From: Chara braunii
Taxonomy: Eukaryota > Streptophyta > Charophyceae > Charales > Characeae
Direction: 5' to 3'
Length of the DNA stretch: 64,000 nt
NCBI GenBank assembly: GCA_003427395.1
Contig: BFEA01000101.1
Span: 1,709,874-1,773,873, forward strand
In this document: in pieces, positions 9,110-20,944 of the stretch
How the letters are laid out: each line of letters begins with the position of its first letter
How positions within the stretch are numbered: position 1 is the first letter of the stretch
The notes under the pieces: generated by a model
Databases searched by the model: none
What the model was told of the DNA's origin: nothing
The model's input: the letters and a program-made list of their open reading frames with translations, nothing else
Position numbers and translations under genes: made by a program

Positions 9110-12100
9110 CCCGCCTGTCGCCTTCCTCTCGAAACCAAGATTAGACTTAGACTGAGAAGGGTAGCGAAGGAAAAGTCAGACTCTCAGCTACAAGAGAGGT
9201 GCGCTCAATCTCTCGGGAGAGGGCCTTGTTGCCTTGATACGCCTGAGGGCCCCGCAATGATGGCCAGGAAAAGAAACGTAGCAGCAAACGATCAACAGTC
9301 TTCTGACTGCCCTCCAGGTCGCAGCACCAACCCTTCTGCTGAATCTGACCTCACCCTCAACGCTATGGTACTTTCTCCCGTCCGGATCATAGCCACACAG
9401 TCTAGAAAGGACCGCGTTTCGAGTAGGGCACACCCCCGTGCTCTACGCAGACACAGGCTGCAGCAGCCCAACGCAGCTGTGACGCACAACAGCTCAATAA
9501 AAGCTCAGCAATACACAATCCGTAGCTGCAGTAGCCCGCTGAGAAGCAGTGATAGCAGCTCAGTCACTATAGCAGTGACCTACCACTGTTGGATACAACA
9601 ATCGCACCCTCCAGGTGTACAGCAGTACGTAGTGGTAGGGCAGCGACTGTGTACTCAAGAAAGAAAGTAACAGCGGTAGTAACCCTTTGGCTGTGGCAGC
9701 AGTCCGCTGGATCACTATAGTAGCAACCCACTTACACAGCAACCGCTCGAGCCAGACAGTCAACAGTTGACTCCTCGAACAAGACCCAGTTTGATGGCCA
9801 ACGGAATGTAGTAGGGCCGGCCGAACCGCGACCAGAACACAGGTGGTAGCCTCCCTACAATTTCTCAAGCTGCAGCAGTAGTCTGTCTCCAGCAGGCCTG
9901 ATCACCCTCTCGAAACCACCGCACCTCTTCTACAAACAAAAAACAATAACCGCACTGTGCAGTCTAGAAACACCTTGTTCAAATAGAACACGCCCCCCCC
10001 GTGTTCTACATGAAACACAACAATCGTGGTTGGATTCAGCTGGGTACTGTGCGCAGTGACTCGAGAACATAGCAATATGACCAAGTGTGGTCAAAGTAGC
10101 GATCCGCCTGACACTAGTCTAACCAGCAGGGTTCAACCTGGCTGTTCAGCGAGCTCACCGTATTCTCAACAGCAGTGCGTAACAGCTGGTCACGGTACAA
10201 CCCAAAGGTCACTGCCCCGTGCAGTAAGTACGTCAATGGTGTTTGCTCACCAGCCCAACATGGTGCAGCCTGGAAAGGTCTGGTTCGAATAGAGCACACC
10301 CTGTGCCTTGATCAAACACAATAGTTGCAGTCGATTTCCAACAGAATGCCGTCCACCCAACGACCGCATGTAATCAATACGTTAATGTACCACCAGCTAA
10401 TTGGCATTACGATTTGTCGGGCCTAGCAACAAGGTGAGCGGTGGGCTAACCTCTTGGTGATGTCGACAGCAAGCAGCCCCGGCCACAACAAAACGAGCGA
10501 GAGGACTGCACTCGTAGTAGTTCGAGATCCCGTGACCTACAGTTCCCTAACTACCTCAATTAAACTGAGTCCTACCAGAAACAGTATGCAGTGCACTCTA
10601 ACAAAGGTATGGTAATCCACAGCGAAGCACAGTGGAACCCAACGAAGGTCTGGAGCAGCCACTCAATAAGGTGCACAGCAGCGAGTTTCGCGCGGGCACA
10701 GCAAGATGTACAGTGAGTGTGCAATGAAAGCCCCCTCTCAATAACGCCAACATGGGTACTAATTACAATGACCACTCCAACCCATCAGCAAACCACTACC
10801 GGTACTAATCCGATACAACAGTGGGGTCACAGCCAATGATAGTCGGTGACACCGCGGCAGCAGCTTGGCAGACCATAACATCCCTTTCAAAAGAAAGATT
10901 TTACCACCACAGTGACCTCCGCAAGAGGCCTCACCAATCACTAACTACGGAGAGCAGGTCGGCAACCAAAACAACCTACCGCAGCCCAAGCCAGCAACTA
11001 CTGCTGTTGACAACGTAACCTACCTGCCAATTGGGTTATGTCAACAACAACTCTGCAGTTCCGTAGCTCTTATAGCAGCAGTCTGAAAACTTTGTTGTCC
11101 TGCTGTACCGCTCTACGAAGGGACGGTGACCCTTTGTGGTGGCAGTTGCTGCTGCCAAGACACGTGCCTCTTCAAGCCAAACTAGTGCTCTCTAAAACCC
11201 AGCCCCTTCCTTGGCCTTTAACACCGCGCCTGTCCTTAGTAACAGGCCAAACTCAAGCACAGCTGGCTATACCAAGAGGTCTTAAAAAGGCAGCTACAGT
11301 ACTTTGACAGTAGCCACACTCTGATCAGTCCTGGTCGCAGGTGTATTGCCACCGAGCCATCCCACGGTCAACAGTAGTATTGCCCCAAGTACTATCGCCA
11401 GCCGTCTAATCGTCGTTTCCTAGCTGGCCCGCCTGCTCAGGGTAGCACTAGCGACCCCCCCTTTCTGTGATAACTTCACTGATGCAAGATTGGGATCACG
11501 ATGACAAGTATAGTAAGCATGGCTGCCTGAATCCGGGCGATGAGGATATACAGCGGCCGCACACAGCCCAAAAGATTTAAAAAATAAAAAATAAAAAAAT
11601 AAAGTAAAATAAAATTTATAACGAAAATTAGCTTCCAATTATCGTCTCTCCCCAAGCCACTTAGCACACAGCTTCCCAAGACTCCCGCCCACGTCAGTAA
11701 TGCCTCCACCTATGCTTCCGGGAGTCTTCTCCTCCCTCCTCCATTCCTCCAGCTCTAGCTATGGTGTTTGGAGGCACCCAATCTATCGGGCCTGCCAGTC
11801 AGGCAATATGAGAGTGAATCTTTCGCAAGGCCATAGGGAAATACACTGCGGCGAACAGGCCCCCAAGAGAAACGGAGATCCTGATGTGGGTATGTCAGAT
11901 GCAAAGGCTCCCACTGTGCTCGGGCTGAACCTCCTGCCAGCGACTAGAACTATACCCTGCTGCTTGGCCAGGCACAGCGGGGGGGTACCGCCCAGCAACC
12001 TCCTTCGTGAGGGTCAGCCGTGCACGGTCCGCAGGTCGGCTTCCAGATCCATGCAGGTAAGCTCCTAACTTCCACCCTTGTCTTGAGCAAATCCGCAATG

Positions 12101-12960
12101 GCCGGGTGTCAGGCACCTGGGTGTAGAGCTGCCTGTCCGGCCCCACCCCCCCCGGTGGTTGCTTTCTCCCCCTCTCTCCCTCTTTCGTCAGTACCTGGTC
12201 ATACTTGCAGCCAAATCCTTCGGGTGGTGTCGATTACCGCCATGATGATTTCGGACACCACCCCAATTGTCATTAACGGCGCATCCGAGGAGGGAGTCCC
12301 CTCCCTCTACTGTTTGCAAAAGTACCTGAAATGAAAATGAATCTCCCGTTAGAACTCCGGAAGGTACATCTCCATCTTCTACCCCCTTCATGTTACTGAC
12401 CACGCAGCTGCTATCATTCGTACTGGCCAAACCACCCATCAGATCCACATTCCGGCGCTGCCATCAGATCCGGAGCGCTCTGAAACCTCAGATTAGCATC
12501 CTCGGGCGCCCAAAATAGTCGAAAAACGGCCGAGATCCGTCGATTGCTACTCCCGCCATAGCCGTTTTTGCGGCACCTCCGCGCACCGTTTTCTTTTTCT
12601 TCCTCCCCTACCACTGGCTTTCTCCTCAATCTAACAGCCCCAGCTGGTTCGCCTTGCCTCAGATCCTCTAGTTAGCACCTGCCCCAGTCAAACTTCACTA
12701 AGAGGTAAACCCGCTATAACTTCTTTTTTTTTCGCCATAACTTCTAGCCGGACATTGCTTTCTTCCCCCTCCCTCGAATGCACCTGGATCGAAACCACGT
12801 CCAGGTTCATCCTTATGTCACTGTAATCTTTGCTCTCGTCGTGCAGCGCTCTCCTGCGCTCTCCCTTCCTCCTCTAACTCTCCCTCACCTCTCCTCCTAT
12901 ACTACCATTCTCCCACTAACGTCCGCTGCCTCATCCTCTCGGAGGGCACTCACCGTGACC
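9110..12960. other. E1 mid-LTR, no gene recognised
   Basis: Rich in CAG/CAGCAG and CAACAG-like trinucleotide patterns. It contains only short chance ORFs and one consensus donor (CAG|GTAAG, GT at 12057). The first 150 bp align with E3 29700-29910 and, inverted, with E2 21580-21780. I see no protein domain. Confidence 0.5.
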
Positions 12961-13009
12961 ATTAGCAAGCGAGGGGAGCGTCCGGCCCCTCTCCTTTATA
13001 CGAATCAGC

Positions 13010-13074
13010 ACCGTGCAGCGGCCATGCTACTCTCCTCGGTATCGTTCCAATTTTAACGGATGTCCCGAAGGACC
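13010..13074 (-). pseudogene. U6 snRNA-like pseudogene, copy 1
   Basis: On the minus strand from 13074 the sequence follows plant-type U6 snRNA. It has the GGTCCTTCGGGACATCCG 5' hairpin, then AAAATTGGAACGATAC, a damaged ACAGAGA box (CCGAGGAGA), AGCATGG and a GGCCGCTGCAC segment. After that, similarity fades (to about 12975). The changed ACAGAGA box and lost 3' half argue against function. It lies in the retroelement-sense strand on the U3 side of the LTR, as does copy 2 in E3. Confidence 0.8.
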
Positions 13075-13140
13075 GCACCCACGCATCAGTTCGTGGGTGA
13101 ACTAGGCCGTTGGTCCGCACTGTAGATCCCGGTACCAGCA

Positions 13141-13217
13141 GCGGACCTAGCTCAGTTGGTAAGGCTCGCAAGTGGCATTCAGGAGGTCATGGGTTCAATC
13201 CCCATTGGCCTCATGCC
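13141..13217 (+). pseudogene. tRNA-like sequence with A and B boxes
   Basis: A perfect A-box match TAGCTCAGTTGG lies at 13148-13159 and a near-perfect B-box GGTTCAATCCC at 13192-13202, with tRNA-like spacing. The acceptor arms pair poorly and the anticodon arm is not convincing, so it is a decayed tRNA or the head of a tRNA-derived SINE. It is head to head with the U6-like pseudogene 67 bp away. Confidence 0.65.
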
Positions 13218-13501
13218 TTCCTGGGCTTGCTTGGCACCCGCTACCCAAGAGATAGACCACTGGATCCCCTGATCGGCATCAAGCAGAGTCTGCTATGTTC
13301 GTAGGGGAGGGGCCTGAGGGGAGGCACGGGGGATTGGTCCGCTTTATCCCTGGTGCTACCGGCCGTCCCCTGGCCGGTATCCTGCAGGCTCGAGGGGCCG
13401 TAAAAAAACACGGCTCTGGTATGCTACGGGTTTCCCCGTATGCCTATAGGTAGGAGTAGTGGTAGGTAGGTAGTGTGAGGAAAAATTGAGAGAAGAGTAT
13501 A

Positions 13502-13504
<3 letters not shown>

Positions 13505-13531
<27 letters not shown>
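13505..13531 (+). repeat. A27 homopolymer
   Basis: Uninterrupted run of A. It may be the tail of a retroposed sequence, but no element boundary is visible. Confidence 0.9.
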
Positions 13532-13534
<3 letters not shown>

Positions 13535-14698
13535 AAGACCTTAGAGATTAAAATTAAAATAAAAAAGGAAAACGGATGGGGGAGGGGACCGTTGGTACTT
13601 GGCCCTTTCTCCCGGGCCCGCGGCTCACTCCCCTCAGCAAAACCAAAGGGAATAGTACCACAGGACCCGCAACACCTCAATCTGCTCCAACGCTCTTCTC
13701 CACCGCTCCGCTACTCACTGGTGGTTTCAATCCTAGGATCTACCTGGTGAAAATCCAGTGCCATAACCAATAGGGCTAAGCCCCAGGTTGGCTCCATCAG
13801 ACGCCGCTCATATGAAGAGCAACTGCAGCAGTCCTGGGCCCGCAGAGGTGCACCAAGGCTGCTGCTCATGCCGTTGTCTAAACCCACGGCCCAGCATGCG
13901 CACTTCCGCTTGCTTAGAGGCAGGCTGTTACTCGGCCCGCCGTGCGTGTAATCCCGCAATGCCATGGCCAACAGGCCCAGGCTGCCTCTTCCTCGGAGGA
14001 CCGCCCTCCTACCGTTCCCATGCCTAAAAAACCCGCCCTTTTCTTTAGTTCGTGCCATCCCTCCTTGGCTTTGGCAACGACTTCTACTATTGGTCGGGGC
14101 ATGGTCAACCCTTGCGCAACTTCACTCGGTGCGGTGCCGAAAAGTCGTTATCAATAGTGCTAGTACCTGAGGTCGAGACAAACTACTGCAAGATTCAATA
14201 TAAGCTGTCGCCGTACGGCACGCGGGCCTACCAAAATACATCAGGGCTACTCCTCTGCCCACGGACCAAACTCACGACTGCTGACCTATGACGCTTACTG
14301 CTCATAGGCCCTGGCTCTGTCCGCGACCGTCAACCTCCCGCGTCTATCACGCGGAGGCCACCGCTTGCGCTCTACTTTCCCTCGCATACCCCAACTACTA
14401 CTCAAAACAATGCCACTTTCGATGACGCATGTCGTATGAACGCAGATGCACCACGGCCACTGCAATAACGGGAAAGCTCTCCCTGTTTTAATCAAAGCTA
14501 AAGATCTTGCCGACGAAAACGCCGACTCTATAACCTCAAGAGTAAAATCATCACGCGCGCCTCGAAACTGCGCGCCCATACACACTTTGCTCCCCGTCAA
14601 TCATTCAGTCAACGCAAACCAAACACGACTGCAACTTCGCACGGTATACTCAGATTCTGAAAAACCCTTATCTTCTGTCACTTGCGAAAACCAGGGCG
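13532..14698. other. E1 right part, no gene recognised
   Basis: Only short overlapping frames without domain character. It ends with the CTTGCGAAAACCAGGGCGG segment that precedes the terminal palindrome and is also present, inverted, in E2. Confidence 0.5.
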
Positions 14699-14699
14699 G

Positions 14700-14717
14700 A
14701 TATCCTTGTAAGGGTAT
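14700..14717. other. palindrome near LTR tip, E1
   Basis: ATATCCTT-GT-AAGGGTAT has one mismatch. Related perfect versions are at 18311-18328 (E2) and 33121-33142 (E3), each 9-11 bp inside the CA/TG tip. Confidence 0.75.
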
Positions 14718-14728
14718 TCGCGCCGGCA

Positions 14729-14732
14729 ACGG
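14729..14732. repeat. target-site duplication of E1, right
   Basis: ACGG follows the terminal CA of E1 and matches 5460-5463. Confidence 0.85.
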
Positions 14733-15700
14733 CGTACCGATGTATCACTGCGTACAACTGTGTCACCAAGTACAGTTGAGTCACTGTGTACAGCTGTGTC
14801 ACCTCGTACAACTGTGTCACAGTGTACCGCTGTTTCACTGCGTACAGCTGTGTCACTGTGTACAGTTGTGTCACCGTATGTCCTTGTCTGTATCTTGTTG
14901 TGTAGGTCATAGTCTATGTCACGCCTCATATGTCACGGTCTATGTCTCACTGTATCTGTTTGTGCCACAACATCTGTCCGTGTTTGACACAGCATCCGTG
15001 TGTCTCACAGTATCTATGTATGTCACAGTGGTTGTGTGCATGTGTATCTGTGCACCATTGTGACTGTGTACGTCACAGTAGCTGTGTGTCCCATGTAGGT
15101 GTCACCGTGCATCCACGTGACACGATGCACCTCGCATGTCGTAATGGTGCAGATTAGAACAAGAACCGACCTCTCTTACATAGTACAGGATAGCACAATG
15201 GAAGACTAAAATACCAATGATCAGACCAACTCAATACCGTAATGCAGACCCTGCATACATCATCATTGTTGCGGGGTGTGAAGGGTTCTGACGTTCACAC
15301 ATAGGGAATGTGCCAGTCCCTGAGCATACAAAGACGAGGAGGAGGGCGATCAGACGAAGAAAAGGTATGGTGCCACAACCTCGCCATGTCTGTGTGTATG
15401 TCTCACCACACAGTTTGTGTGTCACTGTGTCATAGCGTATGTGTGCTTCATTGTGCACTATATATTCTTCGTTATGTGTGCGTGACCATGTCTGTGTGTG
15501 TCTCATTGCGTCACTGCATTTTTCACTGTGTACGTCCTCGTGACTGTGTGTCTATGGCACTGTGACTGTGTGACTTGTCACGACGTGTCTGTGTCACCGT
15601 GACTGTGTGTTTTATCAGTGTGTACGTGTCACTGTGCACGATGACTGTGTCACCGTACATCTGTGTGATGGTGTATCTGAAACGATTTTCATGTCTATGC
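14733..15700 (+). repeat. GTGTCAC-type minisatellite, continued (copy A)
   Basis: Degenerate units of TGTGTCACTGTGTACAACTG type up to about 15120 and again at 15390-15680. Colinear with B 59766-60730. Confidence 0.75.
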
Positions 15701-16490
15701 AGTAGCAGATGCAGATCCCAGGGTTCGATCCCTAGACCTTGCCCTACCTGTGTACAATACCTGTATAGACCCAAAGAGTTGAACCCGTGACCTGTGTATT
15801 CGTAAACAGTTGGTAAGTTGTCATAGGTCCATAGGTAGCAGGTGTAAGTCTGTCGAATAAAAGTCTTACCGAAGTCTATAAGTCTTAGTTGTAGTCCTTC
15901 TAGAAGGTCGAGCAAGTGGGCAAGTGGTGGACTAACTGCAGCACGTTCGCAGTACGATAGCAGTAGGATAGCAGTGAGCCTCCATTCAGTCAGCGGTAAG
16001 GTCTAGTCAGCCCCAGTCCGGTCCAGCAAGTACCACGAGGGGTTGTGAGCACCATGGGACGATGGAAAAAGGGCAGACCAACAAGTTTTCAGAAGTATAA
16101 TTCAAGAGGCTGCGCACAATCATTCATTCATTCCTGCGGAAGCCATGCGGAAGCGTTGTCTTAGCGTCTTGTAGCGCCCGAGGACGAAGGGGGCGAGAGT
16201 GACAAAGTGTAGCCATAACGATAGGGTAGAGGCAGTCATAGCTGCCATAACTGTAGCTTAGAGTGAAGTGTGTGTGTTGTGTGAGTGTTTCAGAGTGATG
16301 TGTGTGGGATATCTAGGGTAATCCTGTTGTGCGTGAACAGTGAGTTGTTGGGCGCTGAGGCGCCATTGCCAGTGAAAGTGAACTCTTATCTGGATGCCAT
16401 ATCTCTGAGTATTGAGTGGGCGCATGTCGCCAGTTTGCTGTGCTGCTGTTTACATACATGAAAAGTGTGAATGAAATGAGTCTGATTTGC
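15701..16490. other. copy A segment without recognised gene
   Basis: Colinear with B 60745-61565. It contains a B-box-like GGGTTCGATCCC at 15720, but no A box at the right distance, so no tRNA is called. Confidence 0.5.
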
Positions 16491-16491
16491 T

Positions 16492-16492
16492 C

Positions 16493-16546
<54 letters not shown>

Positions 16547-16562
16547 TAATAATAATAATAAT
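16492..16562. repeat. (TAA)n microsatellite
   Basis: Nearly pure TAA/AAT repeat; the equivalent tract in B is 61567-61639. Confidence 0.95.
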
Positions 16563-16571
16563 CAAAGAAGA

Positions 16572-17010
16572 TGAGCAATAGCTAACTTCAGCAATCAAAC
16601 TGCATCATGTACATCGGACCAGATAGTCGTGTCCTCGATCCAACAGCAGAATTGCATCACGAGTTTTCGCCGAATAAGAGCACATCAAAAACTCATAGTT
16701 GACAATGCTGGAATAGCCTCATCATCATTAACGAAGAACGAATGTTGGTATCTTATCTGGTGCTCGGCGCCCAGACTACAGATGGCAGATCCTATCTAGC
16801 CTACACAACAATGTTGAAGATGACGAAAACAACTCTCCCGCAGTGCGAGCAGGTAGTAGCCAATGCTGCATGCTTCAGGCACCAGGTAAGTCTCTCGCAC
16901 CACTCACTACCTCGATCCCCAACACACAGAAGCCACTTGTACCTAAGGACAATTATGCACCTAATAATAATAATAATAATAATAATAATAAGATGCAAGA
17001 AAAATAATCA
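16572..17010 (+). repeat. dispersed repeat R, copy 2
   Basis: Matches 61648-62100 closely and 2720-3240 in inverted orientation. A frame starting 16742 reads VSYLVLGAQTTDGRSYLAY and leads into a perfect CAG|GTAAGT donor (GT at 16886). It resembles an exon end, but the upstream frame has a stop at 16581-16583. A second TAA tract lies at 16960-16990. Confidence 0.65.
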
Positions 17011-17480
17011 GTAGCGAGATGACACTTCCAGACTGCTCATCACATTGAAAGCCAGATAGTCACACTGTGTCCAGCGAGCAACATTGCACTAATAATACAC
17101 CAAGTGGGGTTCGTAACACTGAAAACCCATGTCCAGGAGAGAAGACTCTTTTCATACGAGAGTCCAGTCCTCTCGCTCTCCTACTTGGCGCTCAGCGTCT
17201 AACCTACCCCTACACAGCTACCGCAACCTGTGAATTAACAATGCAACTGTTGACATCAGCAACAGCCCGAAGTACTCGGGGATGTCGACCCGTGCCGACC
17301 ATCGCCAATGTCAGGCATGTGCCCTCACATCATCATCAACATCATTCCTCTCTCCCTCTCTCTCTCTTTGTGTACCATGTACAAACTTCTGAAGGTGGCG
17401 TCTTGACACAGGCACCTCGTAGACGAAGTTGGGGCTATGGCATCACAAGTAAGTCTCTCTCTCTGACCTCCCCCCACCTT

Positions 17481-17560
17481 TCTCCTTCTCCTTCTTCTTC
17501 TTCTTCTTCTTCTTTTTCTTCTTCTTCTTATTTTTTTCTTCCTCCTTCTTCTTCTTCCTC
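17481..17560 (+). repeat. (CTT)n microsatellite
   Basis: CTT repeats start just where similarity between A and B ends. The donor-like AAG|GTAAGT/CAAGTAAGT at 17449 lies shortly before. Confidence 0.9.
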
Positions 17561-17797
17561 CAAATGATAAGGTCCAATGAACTCTGCACAGCACCCCCAG
17601 CGGCAAACCGTCGAGATCACCACGATCTAGACACTTCACCGGACCAGTCAATCCGTAGGAGCGACGAAGGTGTGTACAAAGGGCAGGGATGTCACTAGCG
17701 CGAGCTGATGACTCGCGCTTACTCCGCATTTCTCATTCAAGACCGATAATTATAACAATCTACCCTGTCGCGATGAACCCCCTTCTCGTTTTCCGCT

Positions 17798-17843
17798 TCT
17801 TCTTCTTCTTCTTCTTCTTCTTCTTCTTCTTCTTCTTCTTCTT
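17798..17843 (+). repeat. (TTC)n microsatellite
   Basis: About 15 uninterrupted TTC units followed by pyrimidine-rich sequence to 18140. Phe-rich and Arg-rich ORFs here are artefacts of the repeat. Confidence 0.95.
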
Positions 17844-18310
17844 CTCTGATTCTTCTCTCCCCTTCTTCTCCTTCTTCCTCCTCCTTGCGCTTCTTCTCCT
17901 CCCTTTGCACTTCCTCTTCTCCTGCTCACTGCCACCTCGCTACTTTGATCACGCCATCTCTCCGCTTTTCCCCGTGTCACCCCGTGTACCATTTCCACCT
18001 TATGTTTGCCCGCACCCTTCTTTCTCAACCCCGTCGCGTGTTCATTCCCGTGCGTTCTCCACCTCCACTCACTGTCATCACTACTTCCGTGTGGTCACTT
18101 TCTTCCTTGCTGCAGTCTCCTTCTCCCTCCCCGTAGCTAAGATAAAGTCGCTATAATGATAGTAATAATAATAACAATAATACTAGTAACAAGAATAATA
18201 ATTATTAATGTAATAATAATAATAATAATACCGTGATAATGAAGGCATACAGGCTATTTTTTCAGCCCGATACAGTCAGCCGGGAGGGGTGCATTGTGTT
18301 GTCGGCGCGA

Positions 18311-18328
18311 ATACCCTTACAAGGGTAT
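18311..18328. other. palindrome near LTR tip, E2
   Basis: ATACCCTT-AC-AAGGGTAT, a perfect 8-bp inverted repeat with a 2-bp centre, 11 bp from the TG tip. Confidence 0.85.
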
Positions 18329-18329
18329 C

Positions 18330-20940
18330 CGCCCTGGTTTTTGCAAGTGGCAGAAAATAGCTTGGTTTAAAAATTAAGTATTCTGTGTGAGGCGCGCCTA
18401 CGTCTATGGTCAAGGCTGACCGGATGGTTGACTGGAATAAAGGGCGTGTGGGCGTGCGGATTTTAGGCGCGCGTGATCTTTTTTATTTGTTAATGATTGA
18501 AGAGTCGGCATGATCGCCGGCCAGATTTTGTCCTTCTGATTAAATAGGGATTAAAAAGACTATGTCTCGGTGACTGATGTGCTAGCCGGTGACCTGTGTG
18601 TACGTAGGGAGGACGGCATCGACGATAATATGACTTCTGAAGGCGTCTCGGTAGCTAGGCGAGTCGCGCTGTGTCCGTTTATTTAGGCAACCGCCAGAGC
18701 TAGACCCAGCCTTGGGTCTAGCGCTATTGGTTACAGTACCAGACTTTCATCGGAGAGATTCAGGGAGCGAGATTGAGCGGCGACGACATGAGAGTCTGGT
18801 GGGGCTATCTCCCTTGGTTTTATAGTCGGCGACGCAGAAACAGTAGTGGCGTTTTCCTTTCCTCGTCTGTTGTATGCTGACAGCTAAAAAGTCCTAAATA
18901 TATTTTGTTATATTGGTTTTAGGACCCTGAGCGTGCACCTCCTTCTCATTGACATGTGAGTCTTTGAGCATTCAGGATGCTCGTGGGGACAACGTGCATG
19001 CGAACCGACGGGTAGTTAACCCGCGGGCCGGAGGAAACCCGAGTGGCAGGGGTTGCCGCGAGTGCACCGTCCGCCGGTCGCAAGTCCGCTGTGGCGGGCC
19101 TGAGTGTGAGCATGCCCGACGGGGGCCTATGGGAAGGTAGACCATACCTAGGTGCAGTTTGCGAGTGGTGGCCCGGGGGTATTATGGGGGGAAGGCATTA
19201 GTGCCGCGGTAAACTACGGCACAAGGGGAGTTTTTCCCTCCACCAACCTTCTGGGTTCTCTGTCGACCCTTGCAACTGCCACCAAGGTCCGCGCCGGGGC
19301 CTGCAGTACCGGGGACCATGCTAGGAGCCTACTGCAGGACCTCGCCCCGACGCTGCGGCCGCTGCCTGCGTGTAAGCTGCCCACTGGAGGCCCGAAAGGG
19401 TAGTGAGCTCCGCCCTAGCGTAGCGGGCTTGAGGGGCTGCGGTGGAAGCCGCAGCGGCACTGATATGCATAGTTTTTCGTCGGACTCGGGCATAAGGGGC
19501 GAAAGACCAATCGAACCGTCCGATAGCAAGTTCCTCCTCCGCAGTTTCCCTCGAGGCAGCGCACAACGGCCAGAAAGAGATCTCGCCATGCAAGTCGTGG
19601 GGTCGGGCACTACGACAGAGGCAACGGGCGCTAGGAGAGATACAGCGGACACTTACAGTAAGCAAAAACGGGAGGAGAAAGTGGGAGTGAACCTGGACGT
19701 GGGCCCCGCCAGGTTCCTTCGAAGCTAAGACGGAGACGGTAGAGAAGCGAGTAGTGCGCAGTAGTAGGTCAGGGCGCAGTACGGGGTACGTGCAGAGGAA
19801 GTCCGGCTACGAGAGGCGGACTGGAGGATGGTAGGCAGCGAAGAAGGTTAGCGGACTGAGTGAGCGGGCGGATCGAAGTCCAAGGCCGCAGACAGCGAAC
19901 GAACCGGGACAAAAAGGGGGCCGGGTACATTCGGTGTGGGAAGAACTGGAGATGGCGGAGGGAGAAGCTGGGCGCAGTCGGGGAGGAAGAACGCTCTCGA
20001 TCCTGAGTGGAATCGAGAGGGAGAAGATGCGATCCCGAAGTTTTGGCCCCGAGCGAATCCAATGGTAGAGTCAGTTTTAGTAGTAAGTTAGTGGATTAGG
20101 TGTTAGTAGAGAAAGAAGGTGCGATCACCCATGGCAGGAGGAGTGATGGTGGGGGAAGAAGAGTCGGGTTCCTACCCGATCCATGATGAAATCGGGAGGA
20201 CCTGGTGTCGAGATAGGGGTTTTTGGGCGGCGCGAGTACGATAGTGGAGTTAGATTTCGCGATGGGTTAATAGATTAGAAGTTAGTAGGACAATGAAGTG
20301 CGTGGAGCCACCATGAGGGAAGATACGGTTAGGGCGGAAATGTATCTTCCCGCGTTTTAGCGAAAGATACAGTTGTTTTTTTGCTCATCGTTCCTGTGGG
20401 GGATGCTGCAGGCAGGGAAGAGGGAGCGAAGTTGGGGACTTACCTGTTGACGGGTGCGTTGCTTGGTATGTCGGTGGGGGGTAGCGCTTCCCAGTGCTCT
20501 GCAGGTGCGGTTGAAGGGCAGTGTATCTGGCCACGTTCTAGTGGAAGGGTCGTTCAAAACTTGTTCGTCCAATCGATGAAACTAGTGTAAGGCAACAACG
20601 AAATTTGAGACTTACCTGTTGACCTCTGCGTTGCCCATTCTATCCGTGCAAGCCGTATGCAAACACAGCCGCATAGTCGGGTGCTCAGTTGGTGGCAGGA
20701 AGGCTGGTTGCGGAGCGTCGCAATGCATATCCCCATAGTCTTGTAGCAGATTCACCCGATTTCGTGTGCGTTGGGGAAGGGGATAGCAGAAGCCCGTTTA
20801 TCTGCACGCGTGACTGCTAAGTGGCCTATCGGGCCATGCTCCGGTAGGAGGCTAGTCGGGTTGTCCATCCCGCCGATAGGATCAACAAGAGAAACAACTG
20901 CGGAGCTAGGTGCTCGTCAACCGGCAGGCGTGAGGCCAGT
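18330..20940. other. E2 U3 side, no gene recognised
   Basis: GC-rich, with short overlapping frames only. Minus-strand consensus donors CAG|GTAAGT occur at about 20438-20445 and 20610-20617. No U6-like sequence was found here, unlike E1 and E3. Confidence 0.45.
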
Positions 20941-20944
20941 TTGT

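Larger units (their letters stand above)
5464..14728 (-). mobile_element. E1: complete 9.27-kb TG...CA element, read as a solo giant LTR
   Basis: The boundaries are fixed by comparison with the empty site in copy B (59762-59765). E1 begins TGTCGAGCGC, ends CGCGCCGGCA and is flanked by ACGG on both sides. Its left end equals the sequence beside the tRNA-Asp PBS in E3 and E4. Its right end equals the start of E2 and the E3 boundary at 33151. It therefore carries both tips of the LTR and no internal region, which is what a solo LTR looks like, though its size would be exceptional. Order within it: multi-hairpin domain, TGTTATC hairpin, GCAGCGCTTCCCG repeats, hairpin array, hairpin box, U6-like and tRNA-like pseudogenes, terminal palindrome. 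No coding region is supported. Confidence 0.75.
1..17492. mobile_element. LTR copy A (right part of a giant LTR, interrupted by E1 and by the 1.2-4.3 kb insert)
   Basis: Three blocks are colinear and highly similar to the copy at 57375-62590. Block 1-1207 matches 57375-58574, block 4321-5463 matches 58624-59765, and block 14729-17492 matches 59762-62590. Between them A carries two segments absent from B: 1213-4318 (LINE fragment, other repeats and an adapter artefact) and 5464-14728 (element E1). The block starts inside the hairpin array, has the covarying hairpin box at 820-842 and a consensus splice donor at 987, as other family LTRs do. I therefore read it as the U3 side of a giant LTR whose other half lies left of the window. 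After 17492 the similarity to B stops. Confidence 0.75.

Noticed and set aside
9257-12334. short ORFs in E1 middle
   Set aside because: Many overlapping frames on both strands with Gln/Ser/Thr bias from CAG-rich sequence; no domains and no consistent frame shared with E3.
14446-15063. 205-codon ORF crossing the E1 right boundary
   Set aside because: It spans the E1 tip and target duplication into the minisatellite, so it is a chance frame created by the insertion.
15715-15735. tRNA gene suggested by GGGTTCGATCCC
   Set aside because: Only a B-box-like match; no A box or acceptor pairing at the right distance, here or at 60764.
17325-18156. Arg-rich and Phe-rich ORFs
   Set aside because: Products of (CTT)n/(TTC)n tracts and flanking pyrimidine-rich sequence.
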